A stretch of 36,469 nucleotides of DNA from Bacillota bacterium (lineage in GTDB: Bacteria > Bacillota > Dethiobacteria > DTU022): NCBI GenBank assembly GCA_033549065.1, contig JAWSUE010000018.1:1-36469 (forward strand), given 5' to 3'. Positions within the stretch are counted from its first letter, which is position 1, and every line of letters begins with the position of its first letter. Of this stretch, positions 1-7,338 are shown one piece after another. The translations under genes and the position numbers were made by a program. The notes under the pieces are model-generated. The model ran no database searches, had not been told where the DNA came from, and saw only the letters and a program-made list of their open reading frames with translations.

Positions 1-23
1 CTCACTCTTTCTAAGGAGCTAAA

Positions 24-42
24 TGGGAACACTTTGGGAACA
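24..42. repeat. Tandem GGGAACA motif at the island's left end
   Basis: TGGGAACA occurs at 24-31 and again at 35-42, just beyond the integrase stop. A similar pair (GGGAACA at 8964-8970 and 8973-8979) lies near the other end of the island. Short direct repeats flanking an integrase gene are often arm-type integrase binding sites, which is how I read them here. The repeat is seen in the sequence; the function is inferred. Confidence 0.4.
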
Positions 43-58
43 TGTGAAAAAATGGCAG

Positions 59-840
59 CTACTTGAGGGCTGATTTATCGAAGGCGGTATTCATTCGTTG
101 GGCCGCTATTTTCTCCACTGATTGAAGGCTTTTTGCGTAAATATCCTGGGTGGTGCTCGTGCGGGCATGACCTAATATATTCGATACAGATCGGGTTGGA
201 ATCCCCCAGGCAATATATAAGGTGGCAGCAGTATGTCAAAGGGCATGGAATTTGATTCTTGGCAGGCCGTGACGGGATAAAAACTTTGGGAACCACTTTG
301 AGATAGTGTTTACATTCATCGGCCAGCCGTCCCATGTTGTAAAAAGCAGCTCTCTGTCTTTCCATGTGTCAAGGTAATCCTTGGAAAGCCCGTTATCAGC
401 TTGCCTACTGTCACCCAATTTAAGCTTATTTGTGAGCCATTCTTTACGATAAATCCTCAACAGATCCACCATAAATGCAGGAAGGGAAACTACCCTATCC
501 GAATATTCGGTTTTGGTATTACTTAAAAAAGTGCCTATTCCCTTCAAGTATTGAGCTGTTTTGTTAATCGCAATGGTTCCATTTTCGAAATCAACATCAG
601 ACCATTCGAGTGCGGCAAGCTCTCCCCTTCTCGCACCCGTGACCACAGCGAGGGATACGATAACACGGTAATTTATCGGTTCATGCTCAAGAGCTTTTAG
701 AAGTTTACCCACTTGTTCTTCATTTTATTATAGAACTCGCCACGTTCGACTTCAGCCAAAAAAATAGCCAGCTCTTTTTCTGCCTTCCTTCTGCGAGAAC
801 TTTCTGTTTTCCCTTCAATGTACACGGTTTTGCGGTGCAT
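59..840 (-). pseudogene. Tyrosine recombinase/phage-type integrase, inactivated
   Basis: Remnant of a site-specific tyrosine recombinase, the family that integrates phages and conjugative elements at tRNA genes. The N-terminal arm is readable from ATG at 840 (MHRKTVYIEGKTE...AEVERGEF). The reading frame then shifts, and the core-binding domain expected next is missing. The catalytic domain resumes near 712 with the first catalytic arginine (TGARRGEL) and the beta-strand lysine (NTKTEYSDR). At 236-238 a TGA stop replaces the arginine of the HxxR motif (HAL-stop-H). The same frame then continues to the natural end with LGHARTSTT and the tyrosine nucleophile in DIYAKSL, stopping at 59-61. A CGA-to-TGA change is the simplest explanation. 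With the domain loss, the shift and the stop, the protein cannot be active. Confidence 0.9.
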
Positions 841-845
841 AATTC

Positions 846-1030
846 TTTTTCCAGCCGAATCATGGCCACCAGATTAATGATGCTATGAAAGCTATCGAAG
901 TGGAGAATGAGGATCTGAAAGATGTCATGCCCAAGACTTACAACTGTTTAGAAAACGATACATTGTTTGCCCTGCTTAAACTATTCTCCGAGATACCATT
1001 GGATATTGAAGGCGATGTTTTCGGGGGGCA
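846..1030 (+). pseudogene. hsdM: Type I restriction-modification methylase (HsdM) fragment
   Basis: The + frame reads [19 protein letters not shown] followed by [12 protein letters not shown] and [11 protein letters not shown]. This matches my recollection of the N-terminal helical part of type I N6-adenine methylase subunits (typical EDLKDVLPKTYN... and DIEGDxFGxIYEYFL). It breaks off at DVFG, before the SAM-binding and NPPF catalytic motifs, and runs into unrelated sequence. No specificity (HsdS) or restriction (HsdR) subunit is recognisable nearby. This is a truncated leftover, probably cargo of the decayed island. The family call is from motif memory, not a search. Confidence 0.6.
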
Positions 1031-1037
1031 GGTAAGC

Positions 1038-1268
1038 CTATGGCCTTGCGATTCGTATTCTCCAAAAGACCCAAAGGCCGTTAAAGAACAAAAAGACCAC
1101 TAACAGTAGCGATAGAACAATTAGCCTGCCCTGATCTTCCTGCAGCACAGATATAAGCAATCCGGCGATAGCCGCGGTTGACCATATGATTTTTAGGTTT
1201 AACATGCTTCTGTAAGTTTCAGCCGATGCCTTATGGCAAAGTTCAGTTAATTTAGAAGCTGTACTCAA
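1038..1268 (-). CDS. Small two-helix membrane ORF, uncertain
   Basis: A 76-codon frame with two hydrophobic stretches ([16 protein letters not shown] and [20 protein letters not shown]) and a charged N-terminus. The composition looks like a small membrane protein. However, it overlaps the start of the reductase remnant on the other strand, has no convincing ribosome binding site and lies among broken genes. I do not recognise a family. It may be a fragment of a larger membrane protein. Confidence 0.3.
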   Translation of the reverse strand: MSTASKLTELCHKASAETYRSMLNLKIIWSTAAIAGLLISVLQEDQGRLIVLSLLLVVFLFFNGLWVFWRIRIARP

Positions 1269-1893
1269 TCGGAAACGGGATATTGTTGAAAGTTTTAGAA
1301 GCGGAAGCCGGCAGAGAATTCTTTCAACCGATGGACTAAGCCTTTTTGAGGGTTTTGGACGTTTTACAGGCGAAAAAAAGTTGAAGTATCGATGAATGAA
1401 GGTCCTTCAAAGCGCCTGCAAGCAGATACGTTTATTATTAACACTGGCACCAGACCGGCTGTTCCCTCAGGATTAGGTCTCGATCAGGTGCCGGCACTTA
1501 ACTCAACCACGATTATGGAAATTGATCAGCTGCCAAAACACCTGGTTATCATTGGTGGTGGCTATGTCGGCCTGGAGTTCGGACAGATGTTTAAGCGCTT
1601 TGGCAGCAAGATCGCTTGGCTATAAGATTAAAGTAGGAACAATGCCAATGAACTGGGTGGCACGTGCCCTGGAAACAGATGAAACAAGAGGTTTTATAAA
1701 AGCAGTAGTCGATGCCGAAATTGGTCAAATTTTAGGTGCGGCCGTCCTTGGCATTGAAGGCGGAGAGGTAATGGCGGTGCTTCAGGTGGCAATGCTCGGC
1801 AAGTTGCTTTACACTGCCATTCGTGAAGGGGTTTTTGCACACCCTACGCTGGCTGAATCACTGAACAACCTTTTCATGACTCTCGAAAGTTAA
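1256..1893 (+). pseudogene. Mercuric-reductase/dihydrolipoamide-dehydrogenase-like flavoprotein, broken
   Basis: Remnant of a class I pyridine nucleotide-disulfide oxidoreductase. The N-terminal FAD domain and redox cysteine pair are missing. What remains begins near [13 protein letters not shown], continues through FEGFGRFTGE, and meets a frameshift in the A7 run at 1373-1379, where one more A would restore the frame. It then reads LQADTFIINTGTRPAVP and the NAD-binding motif LVIIGGGYVGLEFGQMF. After FGSKI an internal deletion joins it, in a different frame, to the dimerisation domain (GAAVLGIEGGEVMAVLQVAM, FAHPTLAESLNNLF). A second remnant of this family is at 6745-7323 on the other strand and retains different parts. 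Confidence 0.8.
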
Positions 1894-1920
1894 AACTGGT
1901 CATAGTAAAGGCGATTGACC

Positions 1921-2109
1921 ATGTCTCTACAGGTAAGGTGCAGTAATATAAAGCTAACTCCGAAATCGAACCGGGTTATTGCCCGCTACTTTGATCCAGG
2001 CGACGATATTCGGAAAAAGGGATAATCGAAAGAATCTTAACTTTAACGGATGATGAAGCGCGGCTGACTCTGAACCGCACCTTAACCGACTATTCACTTC
2101 TTCAGTAGT
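1921..2109 (+). pseudogene. N-terminal remnant resembling GH130-type glycosidase/phosphorylase
   Basis: Starts at ATG 1921. It reads MSLQVRCSNIKLTPKSN, then RVIARYFDPGDDIRKKG and a stop. A one-base shift restores GIIERILTLTDDEARLTLNR and TLTDYSLL. The pattern (RVIxRxFxPGDExR, then IIxRILxLxxxE) is how I remember the N-terminus of large GH130-like glycoside phosphorylases. The rest of that enzyme, about 350 residues, is absent, and the frame runs into an unrelated ORF. The family assignment is tentative. Confidence 0.45.
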
Positions 2110-2143
2110 CTTCAGAATCGTCGTCATTGATAAAAATAATGAT

Positions 2144-2455
2144 TTGCAATTCAAACCTTCCGGAGATCTTTTGGAGATTCCTGAAATTGTAAAAAAACAT
2201 ATTTACCAGAAAGAAGACTTCGTGCAAAAACTAGCTGAGATGGACGTTCAGATGGAGTTATTAAGAATTGTTACAGATCGGCTAGAGAGCAGTTTCACCT
2301 ATGAAGAGCTGCAGGAACATATTAATGCTGTGCTTAAAAAAGAAGATTTAAGTACTATTCAAAAGAAAGTAATCAAGGATTGCAACTGGCTGGCAAATTC
2401 ATATTATGAGATTACTTTTTCGCTGGATGATCTTTTTGAAAAGCTAACCAGCTAA
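2144..2455 (+). CDS. Hypothetical protein or C-terminal fragment
   Basis: A 103-codon frame, predicted helical and rich in Glu/Lys/Leu, with no membrane segment or signal. The nominal start is TTG at 2144, but the frame stays open upstream (VFRIVVIDKNNDLQF), with no ribosome binding site before the TTG. It may therefore be the tail of a longer protein whose front was lost at the junction with the GH130-like remnant. No family recognised. Confidence 0.45.
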   Translation: MQFKPSGDLLEIPEIVKKHIYQKEDFVQKLAEMDVQMELLRIVTDRLESSFTYEELQEHINAVLKKEDLSTIQKKVIKDCNWLANSYYEITFSLDDLFEKLTS

Positions 2456-2504
2456 GCATAGTCTTGCAAAACAGGTTAATTCTGTTAAGGTTGTAGCACA
2501 GATG

Positions 2505-3248
2505 TCAGGTTGCCGCTATTTCAGCTATTAGCTGCAGGAATTGTTGCTTAAGCCTGGAAGGCTCGTCGACAATCCACTTTTCGTCAATATATTTATCTGC
2601 ATGCAACCTGTCCCGGGTAAATTCTGTGCTGACTGCAAGATAAGCCATGCCCGCTTCTCTGGCTGCGGTTACACCGGCAGGTGAATCTTCAATCACAATA
2701 CATTCTGCCGGTAAAACCCCCAAACCGGATGCAACTAACTGGTAAATTTCAGGATCCGGTTTATTATGCTCAACGTCATCATTGGTAGCAATATAATCAA
2801 AAGATGCCTCCAGATCAAGTGCTTTTAAAACATGACGAGCAGCCAGGCACGAGGAAGCTGTGGCCAACCCGGTCAGATATCCTTCCGAGCGTGCCCATTT
2901 TAACAGTTCTAGATTGTATGGCCATATGTTTTTGCGCAGCAAATCAGCATCTTTTATCATTCTCTCATATATCTGCAGCCTGATTTGGATCAGTGCCTGC
3001 CAGGCTTCGCAAACCATAAATTCTTTACAACGCCGGGCTGCTGCTTCTTCAATATTTAGTATCTGCAGTATATATTGAGCCACCTCGTGTCTGGGCCGGC
3101 CTACTACTTCGGCAAAAGCGAGCAGCGCCTGATCCTGGTGGTCTCTTTCCAGATCAAGCTCGTTTGCTGCCAACCCATAGGAAATTGCTTTCAATCTTTC
3201 AGTTTTTACAAGGGTGCCATCAAGATCAAATATTACCGCCTTAATCAT
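2505..3248 (-). CDS. HAD-superfamily hydrolase, beta-phosphoglucomutase/phosphatase type
   Basis: Predicted cytoplasmic phosphatase or phosphomutase of the HAD superfamily, 247 residues. All four motifs are present: DLDGT near residues 8-12 (nucleophile Asp and acid/base Asp), the Thr/Ser motif in LATASS, the lysine in HNKPDPEIY, and VIEDSPAG for the metal. A helical cap sits between motifs I and II, as in the PgmB/GPH-like subfamily. I chose ATG 3248 because a GGAAGGTG ribosome binding site sits just upstream; an in-frame start at 3302 would overlap rpiA. It follows rpiA by 7 nt, so the two are probably co-transcribed. A sugar-phosphate substrate fits that context but is not proven. Confidence 0.85.
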   Translation of the reverse strand: MIKAVIFDLDGTLVKTERLKAISYGLAANELDLERDHQDQALLAFAEVVGRPRHEVAQYILQILNIEEAAARRCKEFMVCEAWQALIQIRLQIYERMIKDADLLRKNIWPYNLELLKWARSEGYLTGLATASSCLAARHVLKALDLEASFDYIATNDDVEHNKPDPEIYQLVASGLGVLPAECIVIEDSPAGVTAAREAGMAYLAVSTEFTRDRLHADKYIDEKWIVDEPSRLKQQFLQLIAEIAAT

Positions 3249-3255
3249 AATTTGT

Positions 3256-3936
3256 TCACCTTCCAGGTTCAATAGGTATAACAGTTCCGTCAGAACTGCC
3301 AACCAGTATTATATCGGCCTTTCTTTTGGCAAAAATACCACAGGCAGCTACACCTGGTATTCTTTCTATTTCTATTTCGAGTTTTTTAAGATCTCCGGTC
3401 AGATCGATCCCATGAATATCTGCCAGCAGATTGCCCGAATCAGCTTTTATGCTGAAACGGCGGACCAATCGGCCGTCCATCGCCTTGACCTGCGCAGCGA
3501 CCTGATCATATTCAGTAGGGATAATCTCCAGCGGCAAGGGGAATGGTTCTCGCCATTGATCAATTAATTTGCTTTCATCAATGATGCAAACCCAGGTTTG
3601 CGATAAAGAGGCAACCTTTTTTTCAATTCTGTGTGCGCCGCCGCCACCTTTTATGGCCTGCCCGTAATAATCAACCACATCCGCGCTGTCTATATATATT
3701 GGAACTGGTTGATTAAGTTGATCATGACGAATACATTTTATACCGGCCTCCTGGAGCAGTTTTTCTGTTTTCAATGATGTTGGAATTGCCGCTACCGGAA
3801 ATAACTTGCTTAAAACCATCTCCTCAATAAAGCAGGAAACTGTACTGCCCGTTCCGATCCCAAGCAACTGGTCAGGATCTATATAGCTGAGGGCAGCTTC
3901 GGCCACTTTTCTTTTTGCAAACTCCATTTCGGCCAT
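3256..3936 (-). CDS. rpiA: Ribose-5-phosphate isomerase A
   Basis: Interconverts ribose 5-phosphate and ribulose 5-phosphate in the pentose phosphate pathway, in the cytoplasm. The 226-residue length is typical. The phosphate-binding GIGTGST lies at residues 26-32. The active-site residues align with the E. coli enzyme at a two-residue offset: Asp83, Asp86, Lys96 and catalytic Glu105 in IKGGGGAHRIEK. The usual DGADE segment reads DSADVVD here, an atypical Gly-to-Ser change and loss of the Glu, but the key acids are kept, so activity is plausible. It overlaps nothing and is followed by the HAD gene. It is one of the few intact genes inside the decayed island. Confidence 0.93.
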   Translation of the reverse strand: MAEMEFAKRKVAEAALSYIDPDQLLGIGTGSTVSCFIEEMVLSKLFPVAAIPTSLKTEKLLQEAGIKCIRHDQLNQPVPIYIDSADVVDYYGQAIKGGGGAHRIEKKVASLSQTWVCIIDESKLIDQWREPFPLPLEIIPTEYDQVAAQVKAMDGRLVRRFSIKADSGNLLADIHGIDLTGDLKKLEIEIERIPGVAACGIFAKRKADIILVGSSDGTVIPIEPGR

Positions 3937-3974
3937 AGTATTATTAGCTCCTTCAGTGCCGGTAGCCGGAAAAT

Positions 3975-4655
3975 CTATTGTTTGCCTCGCCTTATGACCT
4001 TCTCTGCCAGCAGCAAGCCCAAGCCATGGGCCTTGCCTCTGATATCCCTTAAAGAATCCGGCAAGTCAGCTACATTCGGTAACTGGTTGCAGATAGACGG
4101 AGTTATTTCCGGGGTAATAGGTGTTCCGAGAGGATATAGATCGGCGAACCCACCCACCGGACACGTGCTGCCAAACCCGCAATTAAAACAGGCGAATTCA
4201 CCTTGAGCTACAATAGAATCCAGCAAATTAATACGAGCATCTTCAAAATACCGCTTAAGATCAGCTAAAACATGCTCACCCGTACTATCATATCCACCAA
4301 TACCCACTGCAACAGCTATTTTCCCCTTTAAGGGGAATAATGCATTATGTCGTCCGGAAAAACACGCTCTTTCCCAAAAAGCCTGCCCCTTAGAATTCAT
4401 ATGTTCCCAGTATGTTGGAGCGCCAAAAACAAATCCGTCGGCCTGCTGAAGGCTTTCATACACTTTTTGAAAGTCGTCTTTAATTATACAGCGGTTTGTT
4501 TTTACGCAACCATTGCAGGCTTCACAGGGCTGAATTAACTTGCCGGAGAGGCTGATTAGGTCATACTGTGTACCGGTTCCGGCAAGAATCGCACGGATTA
4601 GAGACTCGGTGGCTTTTCCTTTTCTGCCAGCGCTGATACCAATTAATTTATTCAA
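3975..4655 (-). CDS. Iron-sulfur flavoprotein (Isf-type NADPH-dependent FMN reductase family)
   Basis: Flavodoxin-fold redox protein, 226 residues. The compact cysteine motif CEACNGCVKTNRC (Cys44, 47, 50, 56) matches the CX2CX2CX5C cluster site of archaeal/clostridial iron-sulfur flavoproteins. FMN-binding features include GISAGRKGKATESLI and FGAPTYWEHMNSKGQAF. A second cysteine group (CFNCGFGSTC, about residues 155-165) lies near the C-terminus. Isf proteins carry electrons between ferredoxin and small acceptors and help detoxify O2 or H2O2 in anaerobes; that role is transferred from the family. The start is TTG at 4655 with a GGGGGG ribosome site about 6 nt upstream. A damaged flavodoxin-family relative lies just upstream on the same strand. 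Confidence 0.85.
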   Translation of the reverse strand: MNKLIGISAGRKGKATESLIRAILAGTGTQYDLISLSGKLIQPCEACNGCVKTNRCIIKDDFQKVYESLQQADGFVFGAPTYWEHMNSKGQAFWERACFSGRHNALFPLKGKIAVAVGIGGYDSTGEHVLADLKRYFEDARINLLDSIVAQGEFACFNCGFGSTCPVGGFADLYPLGTPITPEITPSICNQLPNVADLPDSLRDIRGKAHGLGLLLAEKVIRRGKQ

Positions 4656-4675
4656 GTCAAACCCCCCTTTAAGGG

Positions 4676-4906
4676 TTATGCGTGCTTCAGTAATTCTTCC
4701 AGCATTTCGCGGTTCAGGTCGTAGAGTCTCTGTGCTTCGCCTAAAAGATTTCCAGCCTCCTGCCGGTATGAGGCAGCTAATGCTTGATCAGAATATTGTT
4801 CCAGATAGCTGTTTAAGCTGTGGCAGGTGCCAACAGCGCCGGAATAACTTTGCAGGTTCGCAACGCCCAAATCTACAGTAAGCTGTTTATTGCCCTTGTT
4901 TGCCAC
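4676..4906 (-). CDS. Small hypothetical protein
   Basis: A 76-codon, mostly helical frame between two flavodoxin-family genes on the same strand, 20 nt before the Isf gene. No signal peptide, membrane segment or known motif is visible. The GTG start at 4906 lacks a clear ribosome site, and the frame stays open upstream to the stop of the flavodoxin pseudogene, so the true start is uncertain. It could be a small partner of the flavoproteins or a remnant. Confidence 0.45.
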   Translation of the reverse strand: MANKGNKQLTVDLGVANLQSYSGAVGTCHSLNSYLEQYSDQALAASYRQEAGNLLGEAQRLYDLNREMLEELLKHA

Positions 4907-4951
4907 TTCATAAATCAGATATAGAATTCTGAAGCAGCCCCGGATCGCACT

Positions 4952-5715
4952 TTAACGATACTCTGGATTGGGATGATCAAAACGACAGCCTGCTACCCAC
5001 TTGCTGCGCTGGTTGCCGTGCGCCGGGATACCGCCCCTGTCTTTAATCATTCTGGCCAGATGTAGAAGATTCCAGGTCATAAAAGTAGTATTACGGTTGG
5101 TAAAATCATTTTCAGGGCCGCCTGAATCAGGATCCAGGTAGGATGGTCCGGGGCCAATCGGACCAAGCCAGCCGGCATCGGCCTGAGGCGGAACGACAAA
5201 ACCAAGGTGCTGCAGAGAATATAAAATGCCCATTCCGCAGTGTTTTACCCCGTCTTCATTACCGGTAATCAGGCAACCGCCAACCCGTCCATAGTAGGCA
5301 TACTGACCATCTTTATTCAACTCACCCGATTGGCCATAAAGCCGTTCAATCACCTTTTGACAAATTGAGGTTTTTTCGCCGAGCCAGATAGCCGAACCAA
5401 GAACCAAAATATCGGCATCAATAACTTTTTAAAGATCTGCGGCCAATCATCTTTTTCCCAGCCGTGTTCGGTCATATCCGCATAAACGCCACAGGCGATC
5501 TCGTAATCCACCGCGCGAATCAATTCTACAGCTACTTTATTTTTCTCCATGATCGCCTGAGAAATTTTAATTAAACCTTCAGTATGCGACATTTCAGGGC
5601 TTTTTTTCAGGGTACAGTTGATAAATAGCGCTTTAAGGTCGGAGAAATCCCACCTGCGGGTGCTGCAAAGCTCTTCCTGCTGTGCATTAAGTATCTTCTT
5701 TGTCACCAAAATCAT
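4952..5715 (-). pseudogene. Flavodoxin-family NAD(P)H reductase, frameshifted
   Basis: Two overlapping frames together make one flavodoxin-fold protein. The first covers the N-terminus through DDWPQIFKK. The second begins at VIDADILVLGSAIWLGEK and continues through GRVGGCLITGNEDGVKHC to PNPEYR. The join is at a short homopolymer (5426-5430, A5 on the coding strand): one extra A restores a continuous reading frame of about 250 codons. Either the gene has recently died or this is a consensus error. The sequence after the shift keeps its conserved motifs (SAIWLG, CLITGNEDG), which suggests the break is recent. It is a paralogue of the intact Isf protein downstream but lacks that compact cysteine motif. 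Confidence 0.8.
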
Positions 5716-5742
5716 CCTTTCTTCTCAGTATCTAAATTCACA

Positions 5743-6399
5743 CTAAATAAAGATCCAGAAGTATTCGAGGAAAGCCGGGGAATTTATAACCCTGATATCC
5801 GAGGGGATATGGTTATGGTAACCTTTAAAAAAGCAGAACAGTTCATCCACGGCCTCGTAAACAGATCTACACCGCCCTGCGCTTTGATCTATATTGATCC
5901 GCTCTACCCAGTAGCTCTTCACCAGACCGGCAGTACCAATAGATTCGTACCACTGTAAATCATAACTGAGCAAGTCGGCTTCGCCAAGGCTGAGGATGGT
6001 ATCGATAGCGATAATGACGCCCGGTTGGAACATTTCAGATCATAGATCAAAACACATACTATCATCAATATAATAATCCAGTTCGATTTCGCCTCTAATA
6101 GAAAGGTGAGCCAGCACGTCGAAAAGGGAAAAATAGCCCGGTTTAAAGTTATCTGGCCGGGTTGTTTCAACCTCATTAGGATTAAAACTGAAACTGCCTG
6201 CGTCTTCAATATTTACTACTGCAATTTCCTTTACTGTCGTATCGGCGACCTGACCAAATACCTGGTTATTATCCGTGCTCACATTAGGTGGCTAAACAGA
6301 TTCTGTAACCGGGCTTGCCGGAACAGCCTCGCCGCACTCCGCTATAAGGGCAGTTGATATTAATGCAACAGCCAGCATTCTAAAGTCGCTCAAGTTCAT
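5743..6399 (-). pseudogene. Secreted protein pseudogene with two in-frame stops
   Basis: Translation would begin at ATG 6399, preceded by GGGAGC. It opens with a signal-like segment (LAVALISTALIAECG). The residue before the cysteine is Glu, so a lipobox, if it existed, is damaged. The same frame is cut by TAG at 6292-6294 and TGA at 6040-6042, yet continues cleanly to 5743. Readable blocks include YFSLFDVLAHLSIRGEIELD and LSYDLQWYESIGTAGLVKSY, with HIPSDIRVINSPAFLEYFW near the end. I associate this layout with secreted clostridial proteins having DUF4430-like segments, but only tentatively. The middle seems shortened where the second stop falls. Confidence 0.7.
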
Positions 6400-6474
6400 C
6401 TTGCTCCCTCTAGAATAATGCTATATTAACTATTGCAATTATAGCATTGTTAAGAATCAATTTAAACATTATTA

Positions 6475-6723
6475 CTAATTATACAATATGTCATTTTGCG
6501 AAGCAGCTTTACCTGCCGTAATATTTTTCTCTGATTTTTTCCAGAGGGTATCCCAGGCGATAGGCCAGCAGAGCCCACAATGCGCTATAGCCAAAGTGCT
6601 ACCTTCGCTGCCCCCATCAGAGACTATGATCTCTGCCGGGAAGGTCTGGGCACGAACTGATTCAATACAGCGGGCGAGATAGTTTTCTTCGTTGTATGTT
6701 GGTATAATGACTGATATTTTCAC
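6475..6723 (-). pseudogene. Family 2 glycosyltransferase N-terminal fragment
   Basis: Begins GTG at 6723 with the classic GT2 start [20 protein letters not shown] and [17 protein letters not shown], the UDP-sugar-binding strand-loop-strand with DGGS. After about 48 residues the sequence no longer fits a glycosyltransferase. In the next frame the DNA instead encodes [19 protein letters not shown] and IREKYYGR, then TAA at 6509-6511, which looks like the genuine C-terminus of a different protein. The ORF is therefore a deletion chimera. A full GT2 protein would be about 220-300 residues. Confidence 0.7.
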
Positions 6724-6744
6724 AGTGGTATTATTCCTGTTCCC

Positions 6745-7323
6745 CTACATTCTGTTGCTAAATAGCTTTGCCAAAACAGCAACAAGAGGCCGACCGGCCA
6801 GCTCGGCAAACCACTCATCTACAGCCCGCTGAACAGCCAACCCGAGCGTTGGATAAACATGAACTGACTGTCCAAGCGTAAATAAGCCGATTCTTTTATA
6901 CCGGGCAAAAACTAACTCATTGGTCTACATGTAATCATTAACTGTAGTACCCTTGGTGTTATAATGAACACCGGCTGCTTTAAGGTTAAAGTCGCCCTGA
7001 TCCAGGTTAATTGTGTTGTTATTAACAAATGACAGGCTGCCGATGATAACTTCCACTGAATAACGCTTTAGAAGGGCTGCAGCCTTTGAAACTTTAGCCG
7101 CAGACACAACTGTCGAGCGCACGTGCTCCATTACACCGTGTTCCAAAAGGTTTTTGCTTTCCTTTGAAAAATCAGATTCTAACCATGGGCTTTGCTGTAT
7201 TTTATGGGCTAGCTCTGCAGCAGCTAGCAGGGTCTTGGAAGGGATACAACCTGTCCAGGAACACTCACCACCAAGTGAAAGAGGTGCTTTGGCAAATACC
7301 AAGAGTTTGCTGTTAGAAGTCAT
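6745..7323 (-). pseudogene. Second mercuric-reductase-like flavoprotein remnant
   Basis: Keeps a ribosome site (AGAGG) and an ATG at 7323, but the FAD-binding GxGxxG strand is missing. It joins MTSNSKLLVFAKAPLS directly to the redox motif LGGECSWTGCIPSKTLL. It continues to IIGSLSFVNNNTINL, then jumps over the whole NAD-binding domain to LKAAGVHYNTKGTTVNDYM. A TAG at 6925-6927 interrupts the same frame, which then reads RIGLFTLGQSVHVYPTLG (dimerisation domain) to a final TAG at 6745. Thus it has two deletions plus a nonsense codon. It sits 15 nt after the aminotransferase gene and would have been its operon partner. Confidence 0.82.
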
Positions 7324-7338
7324 TTGAATTTCCTCTGG

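Noticed and set aside
2505-3302. Longer form of the HAD protein starting at 3302
   Set aside because: The extra 18 residues overlap rpiA and lack a ribosome site, while ATG 3248 has a good one and begins directly with the HAD fold.
4952-5715. Programmed ribosomal frameshifting in the flavodoxin gene
   Set aside because: No slippery heptamer with downstream pseudoknot is evident. The gene lies among clear pseudogenes and a one-base loss explains it.
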